Source: Alentia gelatinosa
Taxonomy: Eukaryota > Annelida > Polychaeta > Phyllodocida > Polynoidae
Reading direction: 5' to 3'
Assembly (NCBI GenBank): GCA_950022655.1
Contig: OX465580.1
Coordinates: 102,752,797 to 102,816,796, forward strand
Length of the DNA stretch: 64,000 bases
The translations under genes and the position numbers were made by a program. How positions within the stretch are numbered: position 1 is the stretch's first letter; each line of letters begins with the position of its first letter. A model generated the notes under the pieces. That model searched no databases. It saw only the letters and a list, made by a program, of their open reading frames with translations, and was not told where the DNA came from. Positions 1 through 12,264 of the stretch are shown here, in pieces.

Positions 1-735
<735 letters not shown>

Positions 736-775
736 CTTCTCCTCTCTCCCTCTCTCTATTTCCCTTCCTCTCCTC

Positions 776-3700
776 CGCTGGGCATGCATAGGAGAAACTT
801 GTTGCGAGTGATGCACGGCATTTATATGGAACCACCATCAAGACAGAGTATCCCTTGTCACGCAGGCCATCTTTGCCGGTGTTGGGAACTACTCCTTAAA
901 AGTGGTGTGAGATCAGTGTCGATGGCGACCGTTATCAGTGACAGGCAGTAGCTGTTAGTCACCCTGCCGTTACCACAGTCTATCACCTATCACAATCCGC
1001 TGACCACTGGTCACTCGATCCCCGACACTGTGTGACCCAACACCCCCACCCGCTAGCCGTCCAATACTTGTCTTCTTAAACGCAATGGTGTAGAATGCTT
1101 TATGTATTGTGATTCTCGTTTACCTACGTGTGCTTACTGCAATATCAGATATTGTTTTAGATAGCTTAAATATCTCTTATCAGTTCTGATGAGGAACAAT
1201 CAACTTAGAAAGGATGCTCTGACAAGTACGGTACGCTTAGCATTCAAAACGAGTAAACCTAATATTGTACCCTTGGAACCCATAGTTGTTCCTTTACGGG
1301 TACTGTCAATGCTGTTCCCCGTGGCTGGCTATTATTTGTGAATATTAGTTAATTTGGTAGATTTATTATTGTCTTGTAGAATTAGCCACATCGATTCAGA
1401 GAGGAGTCTAACTCATATGATCATTGAGAACTTAACTATTATTTAGAATGTACTTATATTCTTCTCATATCCATCCATTACTTGATCATTAAAGATAAGC
1501 TAAATAAATAGTAGAGCTTTATTGATCTTCTTTCACTGACTAGGCCCAGTGCCAGTAAAGCATTGTAACCTCACAGTCACTGACACGAGGTACAGCAAAT
1601 TCAAGATGTATTATTCAATCATTCTGGTGTGTATACGTTTACCAACCTTCATCAAACCTTACTGAAAATCACATTAGCAATTACCTAGTAGGAATACCCT
1701 GTTTCATATTCACTTTACAATCAAAGATTACTACCATTCCTAATCATCCGAATATTCCAAAGTATCATGCTTGACAAATCTATAGTTCACACAATAATGT
1801 AGATCGAAACTCCAGCTATTCATGAGAGTCTGTAGACGTTGAATCACAATCTTTGAACATAGAATAAGCCCAGTCCATTAAAACACAATAATCCATAACT
1901 GAAGAAGTTTCTTGCATGATGTTCCACCAACCCATAATAACCAGGCAATTGGCAACACTCGAGAATAGATGCAAGTTCCTCGATGAAATACTGTGTACAG
2001 TACATGATGTTATTATGGAGTAAAGTCTCTTGTTCCTAGAAGCTTACCTTCAAATTCCTGTGAATATTCTACATTTTCCTGTACTACTTACGTGCTGGTA
2101 TCACCAATGACAGGGAGGAGGAGGGAGAGGTATAGTTTACACTTAAAACTGGACACAATGTTAACTTAACACATTTGGCATTAAAATGAATCATAAGTCA
2201 CCAGTTTTGACTGGTAACTGACAATATTTAAAAATCACCTGGTGGCGCAACCATAGATTGTCCGATATGCCTTTAACAGTTGTTGCCAATATCAGACTGA
2301 AAGTATATGAAATGCAGATAAATGGTTAAAATATACAACAAAAAGACCGACAATCCATAAAAGGTCAAAGATTCATTTTTGCAAATCTATCTTTTATTTT
2401 GGATTTATCTATTGAATCATTGTCCATCTAGTTATGATATTTTTTTATAATCATCTACACTGTGTGTGAATGCAGCCTACATTAGAGCTTTTACACGTAA
2501 CGTCCGACATGAAAATGTAGGCAGGTTTGACATATCTCTGCCAGACAGAGACATGATACAATCTTCCAATGATAAATTAGTAGGAATATCACCTAAGAGC
2601 AGAGCTGTCATGCCCAACACAAATTCTACTTTATTAGGCCGGGCATCTACCAACTACGATAGAAATTTAGACCTCCCGATATGGCACCGATACTAAAAGC
2701 AAATATCTGAGACCTACGGGGAAGGTGCAAAATCGTAGATATATGAATAGACATTCCAATCCATCACGCACCTAAATGGGTTTTTTTCGGTGCCTATAAT
2801 CACAGAAACGTGGTCAACTGCCCCGATATTAGGTGACCTTCCCATGCGATTTTGATTTTTTTTTTCATCGGGAGGTGCATCGTAGATAATATCGGAGCCA
2901 TATCGTAGTAGGTGGACGCCAGGCCTAAGCATACATTCCTAAAGGTAGAAGCTCATGCATTTGAAATTCTGACCAGATATTTGCAAATTTTGACATTCTG
3001 CCTCCAATCACATGGTTGCAAGACAAAGTTAGTGTTCCGACTGATTGGTAAAATTGTTCCAGTTAAAAACAAGGTGAACTATTTGTGTTGCAATATCAAA
3101 GACATTATTTTTTACATTTTTGCAAAGATAGAATTATTTCCGTGACAGACGTTATATGCCTTTACTTTCCAACTTCTAGGAAATGGCTAAGGTGTTGCCT
3201 TGACAAACTTCCAAACTAATTTACTCATTTTCATTTGTCCCTAGTCAAACATAGATTTTGCCATTAAACAGTGGTTCTTCAAGGCCTTTTTAAACACGAT
3301 TTGGGCACATTGAACAACCTTTGTTTCTGAAAAGTATTTGCCTACTCTTTCACCACTCTGCAGAAAGCACCCTCCCGCCACAAAAATAAACTGTCTGACA
3401 TTATAAATATGTAGGACATTATGGAAGCTAAACGTTATCTTGGTTTCGATATAGGGAAAGTGTATAGTGACACTATGTAGTATTATAGTCTTCACAAATT
3501 GACTGACAATATGATATACAGAATGAATACAAAGAATCGTTTGTTTGTTTCTTTGTTTGTTTTGGGTAGTTTAACGTCCAATGTGTTCTATTAGTGTTAC
3601 CATTTTAATTTAACTAAAATAATGAACATAAACGTAAATTCAAGAAATTCGATGTAACTATAGTTACCTGACCTAACTGAAGTCGCCATACGGTGTACCC

Positions 3701-4700
3701 TTGTTATCCATTACAAAGTCTCTCTATAGATGGGTTTCTTGAGTACTTTTATTTCACAAATTACCTTTCCTCACTCACACATAGCGGGAGACGGTGCAGA
3801 GTGACGCTAGAGAGAACGGCCGGGTTGGGGAGAGGAGGGGGTCATCCTGACCACGCTCCTGTTCACCAGGATCGCTCAGTGACAAATAACATTAAGTGCA
3901 CTGACAGGTGTATTATCCGCAACTAATGACTTCGGCCTGCATCCAAGGGAACATCAAGTCTCAGGGCAAGGGCACCCAATCACAGCCCAGCGTCGTTTTA
4001 TGTGACAGCCACGATCCATTCCCAGTAGGGTGTTTCCTCCAGTCCCCAAATAACCCTGGGGGAATACACCTTAGGATAAAGTTACTTTTGTCTAAAGTTT
4101 GTACTGAGCCACGTGAGTGTTCAGGATAGAAACTCAACTGCATTATGTTATGCATTTTTTCAATGAATTCTTAACCCCCACACTCAACTCACTCGCCGTA
4201 CATCCTGAATTTCGAAATGCCTATTTGTCTGTTGGTTTACCCTCATTGTTGCTTGGAAGTAAATCATATAAAACATTTCCAGTGGACAATTAATCCATAC
4301 TGGGGCTCAATAACATGACCATACTTATTAGAACAATTTTGCCGTGTACCCATGCGTCTGTCTGTATGAGTAATTACAGGTAAGGGTCTCGAACTGGTTC
4401 CACTCACTGACCAATACAGGAAGCTGCTCACACGTAACGTAAGAGTTACCCGCGGCACACTTGAGCCAATTTACCGGCGCTGTGGACAGGTTGATAGGGG
4501 GCAAGACCGCGGCGGATCCCACCGCACCTCATTACCAACCCGTCGACATCTATCCCCGACGCAGAAAGCCATGCTCATTGGATTAATCAAGCACTCTGTC
4601 GACCCGCCGTGATCAAACGATTCCCGGGCGACATGAGATTCGTCTCCTTCTCCTCTCAGTCTCATCCTGATAGGGATGCATCCTTTGGTACTTGTCGTGA
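776..4700. other. Intergenic, no gene seen
   Basis: Short open frames only (under 90 codons), none with recognisable similarity or flanking splice signals. A repeat-like patch at about 2650-2930 contains several diverged copies of a GATATGG/CCGATA-type motif. The segment at 3535-3585 resembles the TTTAACGTCC tail found in the tRNA-derived SINEs further right. Confidence 0.45.
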
Positions 4701-4702
4701 AA

Positions 4703-4751
4703 GGGCGTGGGCGCGGCTGGTGGGCGTGGCTTGTTGAAAATGTGGGCGTGG
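4703..4751 (+). promoter_or_regulatory. Triple GGGCGTGG box
   Basis: Three identical GGGCGTGG octamers at 4703-4710, 4722-4729 and 4744-4751, 19 and 22 bp apart, begin about 50-95 bp upstream of a TATA box. GGGCGTGG/CCACGCCC matches the consensus bound by Sp1/KLF-type zinc-finger factors. Which factor binds is inferred. Confidence 0.6.
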
Positions 4752-4798
4752 TTAACAGGAGACTAACTTTCCCAGTGTGGCTAAGCACGGTGAAGGTG

Positions 4799-4805
4799 TA
4801 TATAA
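4799..4805 (+). promoter_or_regulatory. TATA box of the repeat-protein gene
   Basis: TATATAA lies about 25-30 bp upstream of a TCAG initiator-like sequence at 4827-4830. It sits directly downstream of three GGGCGTGG boxes and upstream of a consensus splice donor, as expected for a TATA-driven, strongly or tissue-specifically expressed gene. Confidence 0.65.
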
Positions 4806-4828
4806 CAGGCCAGTCTTAGCAGGTCGTC

Positions 4829-4908
4829 AGGAGGTACTGAGCCGGCCACACATAGCGAACTTCACACAGGGACAGAAGCGGGACCGTTGAACAAGTCAGT
4901 CGTCACTG
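4829..4908 (+). other. Putative non-coding exon 1 of the repeat-protein gene
   Basis: The start is inferred from the TATA box at 4799. The exon ends at a consensus donor (CACTG|GTAAGTGA, GT at 4909-4910). It contains no ATG. The matching acceptor is the TTATTTTCAG at 7902-7911, giving a 3003-bp intron in the 5' untranslated region. Transcript evidence would be needed to fix the exact start. Confidence 0.55.
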
Positions 4909-5740
4909 GTAAGTGACAGATCTTGTGATTTTAGAACCCAAAGAGTTGTGTAATTGTTCACTGTTTGTTCCTGATTCCATTGATCAGTTTCCAATCGGGA
5001 AAAATTTAGAACCCAAAGAGTGTCTATTTTGCTCTAGAACGGAACGGGTAAACGCAATTATCCATTTTGTTTTTAAGATAGAAGAACATGTGCATATACA
5101 TATATATTGAAATCTTGATCGGGTATTATACAGTTCCAGGATATTCGAAATTTCATGGTTATATATAGGTGGAATTACCGATTTGTATCTCTCCCAAAAC
5201 TCTAAAGACATAAAAATCTTACGAATCTTTGTGAACGAGTAAAAAGCAGTATTCACATCTTCGAGCAGATGGAAATGATATACCCTGTATAAGATTCGTC
5301 CTTATTCTCTTACGCGTTTAATCTCCCTTGCAATGTAACACATCCTGTCATCGAAACGATAATAACACTGCGACCTAAAACCTAACATAAAAGAATTCCT
5401 CCGATGAAGAGGCCCATTGAAACGATTCAAAACCTCCTCTCACACCGTGGATAAAAACGGATCTGTGTGCATACCAGTCAGAGCACATGGCCAATATGAG
5501 GACGTCATTGTAATATAGTGTGGATCGCCTCGAAGGGGTACTCTAATCAACCGTGGATTCTTATTTATATAGTGGTTTACAACAGAAGAAGAACCAGTTC
5601 GATTGTCTGTGAAGCTCATTTAACAATTACAGTAATTCCAAACTGATGACATATGTGTTGTTTGAGTTTCATGTCTTTGACAGTTACCCTGTTTTTAATC
5701 CAAAATGTAGGCTGCTTTTCCCTGGTTTTAGTGGATATCT

Positions 5741-5785
5741 GGGTTAAGGCAGTGTCTGGGTTAAGGCAGTGTTGGGTTAAGGCAG
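5741..5785. repeat. Three short tandem copies of GGGTTAAGGCAG
   Basis: GGGTTAAGGCAG occurs at 5741, 5758 and 5773 within the first intron of the repeat-protein gene. No function is evident. Confidence 0.7.
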
Positions 5786-6239
5786 AGATTAGGAATCGCT
5801 AGCGCCACGAAAGGTCTGCTGGTAGAGTGACCGACGCAACATAGTGCGAGTGTGCGGATGAAAGATTTTCATATGTGTATACATGTACATGTGGTGAGCA
5901 CCTGTAGAAGTTAGTCACCTGGCCACACATGTTTGGGAAACGGTTTCAAAAAGTCCATAAACCTGATTCTGCCAAGCTCGGTCTGAAGTTATCCACTTTC
6001 TGATAACAAAAAATACTAGGTCAAAATAGATAGCGTAGTAATCTGTTGCCAATATAGATATATATACATACAGATACATAAATCCATGGCGTACATACAG
6101 AAATGCAAAACCTCCATATGCACAAACATAAACATAGCATTACTTGATTCTCAGGTTACAGATAATTAGAATGATTAATGGCATATCCTACAATTCACGA
6201 TGGATTTTCAAACATTGTCATTTATCGGTAAAAACTGGT

Positions 6240-6965
6240 TGTTTATGATTCATTAAAATTCAAAATGATTATATCTAACGTTTTGTCCAGTTTATCCAAT
6301 CTTAATAGGTAAAGTAGGTCAATTTACATTTGCTTGATTTACATAGGAAATTTATTGAAAAATAAGGTTTTCTTCATTTTCATCAAAAACAAAGACATTG
6401 ACCTATGAATTTGAAAACTTCAATGTGTACATTTACTACATTGTGTGAAAGTTTTAGAAAAATGACATGGGTTGTACAATATGAAAAGGAACTTTTTGGA
6501 ATTTCTATATTTTCTATTGTAAAGTTATCATAATATTGATCTCTAAATCAAAAACTAGCATGGTGACAAACGAATTTTGATTCCTCTGGTCCAATATGCA
6601 AGGGTTATATACCGATATGTAGGGGAGATAGAAGCAATGATATATCTGAGATCCGTTTTCCGATATCTGAACTGAGGCCGAGGTTATTAATCTTTGAATC
6701 TATTTTCTATGAATATACTCACACACTTTCATTTTTGCTAGGGTATCGGTCGGAGGTGTCCATTTACACGGGGGTTTAGGCCTTTTCGTACCGAAATAAC
6801 CGTCTGCTTACACGGGGTGGCCGCTTACGCGAGGTGCCCGTTTACGCGAGGTGCCCGCCTACGCGGGTTTAGATTATACATCTAATAGAGGGACAAATTT
6901 CCGTTCCGAGCAAAAGTGCCCTTTTACGCGGTGTGGCCGCTTATGCGGGGTGTCCGTTAGGCGGG
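6240..6965 (+). mobile_element. Unclassified transposon relic, copy 1 (in intron)
   Basis: This segment shares an order of landmarks with 14740-15345 in reverse orientation: TAGGTAAARTAG, CATAGGAAAT, GACCTATGAATTT, AAAATGACATGG and ATTGATCTCTAAATCA. Its right part (6755-6965) is a run of degenerate 17-19 bp units of the type GTGTCCGCTTACGCGGGG. No coding capacity is seen, so it is a non-autonomous element of unknown superfamily. Confidence 0.55.
6755..6965. repeat. Degenerate short-unit array (CCGYTTACGCG...)
   Basis: At least six diverged units containing CCG-YTTACGCGRGG spaced about 18-25 bp. A smaller array of the same unit lies at about 14850-15085 in the inverted copy of the same element. 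Probably a subterminal repeat block of a DNA transposon. Confidence 0.6.
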
Positions 6966-7911
6966 GTTCTATTGTACTTATGTTTTACGCCACAATGTGC
7001 ACTGCAATTACCATTTATTACAAATGAGGGTTTGATATTCTAATCACGAGACCATTTTCAATTGTGTATTTAGCGAAATGTTGCGTTTAACAGTTGAGTA
7101 CAATATGATATTCAAAATAGGCTAGTATGAGCCGAAGCTATGGAATCCAAATATTGATCTACGTATAATCCACCCTTTCAGAGAATTTAGAAATGTTTTT
7201 TTTATCTTTGTATTGGGAACACAAGGTGGGAAGAATGGAACAGGTAACAAGTATGCAGGTTTTCGTTTGTGCCGTAGTTTTCACGATTACGCTGTTGCAA
7301 ATAGATATGTTGCGAGCCCAATACATGTTTCATCTTTGCATACACATTCATAGATATATAAATATGAGCATAAAGTCTTGTTAACGATCTGTTGTACATC
7401 TGGAATTTATCAATAAGATAAAATCACACGAAATATTATTTCAATGTTATTCCCTCGGGAAACAAATACCGGTGTTGAATGAGAGTAGACCCTTTCCCAC
7501 ATATATATCTCCACTCAATGGCAGAATACATACCTCATATTGATATGTAGGGATATGGATGTTCGAATCGCTGCATACTTTCAAACTAAAGTAAATTGGC
7601 TTCCTGATCTCTGATACGATCCATTTACCATACTGTGAAAATACTCAGAAGAAGATTAGCCCTATTTGGGTAGTTTCTTGCAATGTTTTTCCCATAATGG
7701 GCGTTACACAAAAGGCAATCATCTAAGACAAAGTTGAGAAGATCTGGATAAATTCAAGGACACTCTAATAGTACCGTACCGATCCCGAAAAATGATACTA
7801 GATGTGTTGATTGATACTATTGATCCTAATGGTGAATTACTTTAGAGTTCCAATTCTCTTCATGAACATTCACGTTATAAAATCATGATCCTTTGATGTT
7901 TTTATTTTCAG

Positions 7912-7938
7912 GTTGGCCACACGCTTTCCCCCTTCGCC
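7912..7938 (+). other. 5' UTR part of exon 2
   Basis: It follows a pyrimidine-rich acceptor (TTATTTTCAG|GTTGG) and leads directly to the start codon at 7939 in a good context (GCCATGG). The acceptor pairs with the donor at 4909. Confidence 0.6.
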
Positions 7939-10900
7939 ATGGCGGTGCCATCTGGCGCTGTGCTATTTCAAATTGGAGTCCTTGGTACTCTCTTACTGTC
8001 ACTCTCCCTCGCAGATCAACCTCACACGAACAAGGATGCTAATCTCAAAATAGAATCTCACACAACTGCGTTGAACAGCAAAAATGATTTTGAAAGACGT
8101 CAAATGAGAGATGATGCTCGCCGTGAAATCAGACATGAAGTCAGGCGTGAGGCAAGAGATGACACCCGCAGGAATGTCAGACTTGAAGCGAGAGATGATG
8201 CTCGACAAGATGTCCGATATGAAGTCAGACGTGACTCAAGATATGACACTCAGAGAGATACAAGGCTTCAAGCTATTTCTACCAGACGTGAAATGGGAGA
8301 TGACGCTCACAGAGATACCAAACGTGAAGCAAGAGATGACACTCACAGAGATGCAAGATGTCAAGCCAGTCCTGCCAGACGTGAGGTCTCTATCACTAGA
8401 CGTGAAGCAAGAGATGACACACGGAGAGATGCAAGGCATGAATCCAGTACTGCCAGACGTGAAGCCTCTACTACCAGACGTGAAGCAAGAGATGACACCC
8501 GCAGAGATGCAAGGCGTGAATCCAGTCCTGCCAGACATGAAGCCTCTACTACAAGACGTGAAGCAAGAGATGACTATCGCAGAGATGCAATAAGGCATGA
8601 TGTTACAAGACGTGAAGCAAAAGATTACACTCGCAGAGATGCAAAACATGAAGCCAATCCTGCCAGAAGTGAAGCCTCCAGCGCTAGACGTGAAGCAAGA
8701 GACGACACTCGCAGAGATGCAAGGCATGAATCCACTACTGCCAGACGTGAAGCCTCTAGCACTAGACGTGAAGCAAGAGAAGACACTCACAGAGATGGGA
8801 TAAGGCATGATGCCACCAGACGTGAAGCAAGAGATGACACTCGGAGAGATGAAATTAGGTATGATATCACCAGACGTGAAATGAGAGATGACACTCGCAG
8901 TTATGCAAGACATGAAGCCAGTACTGCTAGACGTGAAGCCTCTACTACCAGACATGAAGCAAGCGATGACACTCGCAACGATGTGATAAGGCATGATGTC
9001 ACCAGACGTGAAGCAAAAGATGACACTCGCAGAGATGCAAGGCGTGAATCCAGTCCTGCAAGACGTGAAGCCTCTAGCACTAGACATGAAGCAAGAGATG
9101 ACACTCGCAGAGATGCAAGACATGAAGCCCCTGTAACAAAACGCGAAGCAAAAGATGAAACTCGCAGAGATGCAAGGCGTGAATCCAGTCCTGCAAGACG
9201 TGAAGCCTCTAGCACTAGACGTGAAGCAAGAGAAGAAACCCGCAGAGATGTAATAAGGCATGATGCCACCAGACATGAAGCAAGAGATGACACTCGCAGA
9301 GATGCAAGACATGAAGCCTCTGCAACAAGACATGAAGCAAAAGATGACACTCGCAGAGATGCAAGGCATGAATCCAGTACTGCCAGACGTGAAGCCTCTA
9401 GCACTAGACATGAAGCAAGAGATGACACTCGCAGAGATGCAAGACATGAAGCCCCTGCAACAAAACGCGAAGCAAAAGATGAAACTCGCAGAGATGCAAG
9501 GCGTGAATCCAGTCCTGCAAGACGTGAAGCCTCTAGCACTAGACGTGAAGCAAGAGAAGACACCCGCAGAGATGTAATAAGGCATGATGCCACCAGACAT
9601 GAAGCAAGAGATGACACTCGCAGAGATGTAAGACATGAAGCCTCTGCAACAAGACGTGAAGCAAAAGATGACACTCACAGAGATGCAAGGCGTGAATCCA
9701 GTCCTGCCAGACGTGAAGCCTCTACTACCAGTCGTGAAGCAAGAGATGACACTCGCAGAGATGTGATAAGGCACGACGTCACTAGACGTGAATCAAAAGA
9801 TGACACACGCAGAGATGCAAGGCATGAATCCAGTACTGCCAGACGTGAAGCCTCTAGCACTAGACGTGAAGCAAGAGAAGACACCCGCAGAGATGTAATA
9901 AGGCATGATGCCACCAGAGATGAAGCAAGAGATGACACTCGCAGAGATGTAAGACATGAAGCCTCTGCAACAAGACGTGAAGCAAAAGATGACACTCGCA
10001 GAGATACAAGGCGTGAATCCAGTCCTGCCAGACGTGAAGCCTCTACTACCAGACGTGAAGCAAGAGATGACACTCGCAGAGATGTGATAAGGCACGATGT
10101 CACTAGACGTGAATCAAAAGATGACACTCGCAGAGATGCAAGGCATGAATCCACTACTGCCAGACGTGAAGCCTCTAGCACTAGACGTGAAGCAAGAGAA
10201 GACACCCACAGAGATGTAATAAGGCATGATGCCACCAGACATGAAGCAAGAGATGACACTCGCAGAGATGCAAGACATGAAGCCTCTGCAACAAAACATG
10301 AAGCAAAAGATGACACTCGCAGAGATGCAAGGCGTGAATCCAGTCCTGCAAGACGTGAAGCCTCTAGTACTAGACGTGAAGCAAGAGATGACACCCGCAA
10401 AGATGTAATGAGGCATGATGCCACCAGAGATGAAGCAAGAGATGACACTCGCAGAGATGTAAGACATGAAGCCTCTGCAACAAGACGTGAAGCAAAAGAT
10501 GACACTCGCAGAGATACAAGGCGTGAATCCAGTCCTGCCAGACGTGAAGCCTCTACTACCAGACGTGAAGCAAGAGATGACACTCGCAGAGATGTGATAA
10601 GGCACGATGTCACTAGACGTGAATCTAAAGATGACACTCGCAGAGATGCAAGGCATGAATCCAGTACTGCCAGACGTGAAGCCTCTAGCAATAGACATGA
10701 AGCAAGAGATGACACTCGCAGAGATGCAAGGCGTGAATCCAGTCCTGCAAGACGTGAAGCCTCTAGTACTAGACGTGAAGCAAGAGATGACACCCGCAAA
10801 GATGTAATGAGGCATGATTCCACCAGACATGAGGCAAGAGATGACACTCATAGAGATGCAAGACATGAAGCCTCTGCAACAAGACACGAAGCAAAAGATA

Positions 10901-12264
10901 ACACTCACAGAGATGCAAGGCGTGAAGCCAGTCCTGCCAGACCTGAAGCCTCTACTACCAGACGTGAAGCAAGAGATGACACTCGCAGAGATGCAAGGCA
11001 TGAAGCCAGTCCTGCCAGACGTGAAGCTTCTAGCGCTAGACGTGAAGCAAGAGATGACACTCACAGAGATGCAAGACATGAAGCCTCTGCAACAAGACGT
11101 GAAGCAAGAGATGACACTCGCAGAGATGCAAGGCGTGAATTCAGTCCTGCCAGACATGAAGCCTCTACTACAAGACGTGAAGCAAGAGATGACATTCGCA
11201 GAGATGCAAGGCATGAAGCCAGTCCTGCCAGACATGAAACCTCTACCACTAGACGTGAAGCAAGAGATGACACTCGCAGAGATGCAAGGCATGAAGCCAG
11301 TCCTGCCAGACGTGAAGCCTCTAGCACTAGACGTGAAGCAAGAGCTGACACCCGCAGAGATGTAATAAGGCATGACGCCACCAGACATGAAGCAAGAGAT
11401 GACACTCGCAGAGATGCAAGACATGAAGCCTCTGCAACAAGACGTGAAGCAAGAGATGACACCCGCAGAGATGTAATAAGGCATGATGCCACCAGACATG
11501 AAGCAAGAGATGACACTCGCAGAGATGCAAGACATGAAGCCTCTGCAACAAGACGTGAAGCAAGAGATGACACTCGCAAGGATTCAAGGCGCGAATCCAG
11601 TCCTGCCAGACGTGAAGCCTCTAGCACTAGACGTGAAGCAAGAGATGATACTCGCAGATATACAAGTCACGAAGTCAGTCCTGTCAGACGTGAGGCCTCT
11701 AGCACTAGACATAAGGCAAGAGATGTCACAAAATATGAAGTACGAGTTTCTAGACATGAGACCACACTTGTGACTGATAAAGTTTCCAAACATGAAACCA
11801 TTGCCTCTAGACGTCTTACCAGGGATAATACAAGCAGAGGTTCCAGGCATCAGTCTACTTTGATGAAACAAGAAGCTAAAGATGATGTTCAAAGAGTTGT
11901 ACAACGTCAAAATTCTGCTCTCCCCCGTCAATCAAAAATGCTTGTCGGTTATGACACGCAAAAATATAACAAATTTGTTGTGATTAGCAATAGGAGGGTA
12001 AAGAGACACTTTGATAATACGTTCACTAGTGCGGACCTTTCCGAATTGCCTTCTGGGAAACAATTCACTAGTAGACATTCATATAAACATGAACAAATTT
12101 TGTCAGAAACACCTGATATGAATAGTTTGTCCAAGGGTATTCAGGGCGTTTCTTCTAAAGTAGCGGATGCAGAATTGATGCGTACCGTTCAAAACGGTGG
12201 ACAAGAAGACCAAACAGATGTACAAGGATACGCCAATGAAATCATTGCTTTCATTAAGAATATG
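7939..12264 (+). CDS. Repeat-protein gene, coding exon 1 (4326 bp)
   Basis: Open for 1442 codons from ATG to the donor AATATG|GTGAGTGAG (GT at 12265), ending in phase 0. Without splicing the frame would run 21 more codons into the intron and stop at 12330. It encodes the signal peptide, the whole repeat and the furin-type site. Confidence 0.85.

Noticed and set aside
8236..11627. Long minus-strand and alternate-frame open frames (up to 512 codons) across the repeat
   Set aside because: The tandem unit lacks stops in several frames, so its multiplication produces long open frames. The plus-strand frame alone has a signal peptide, a Kozak-like start and matching splice sites.
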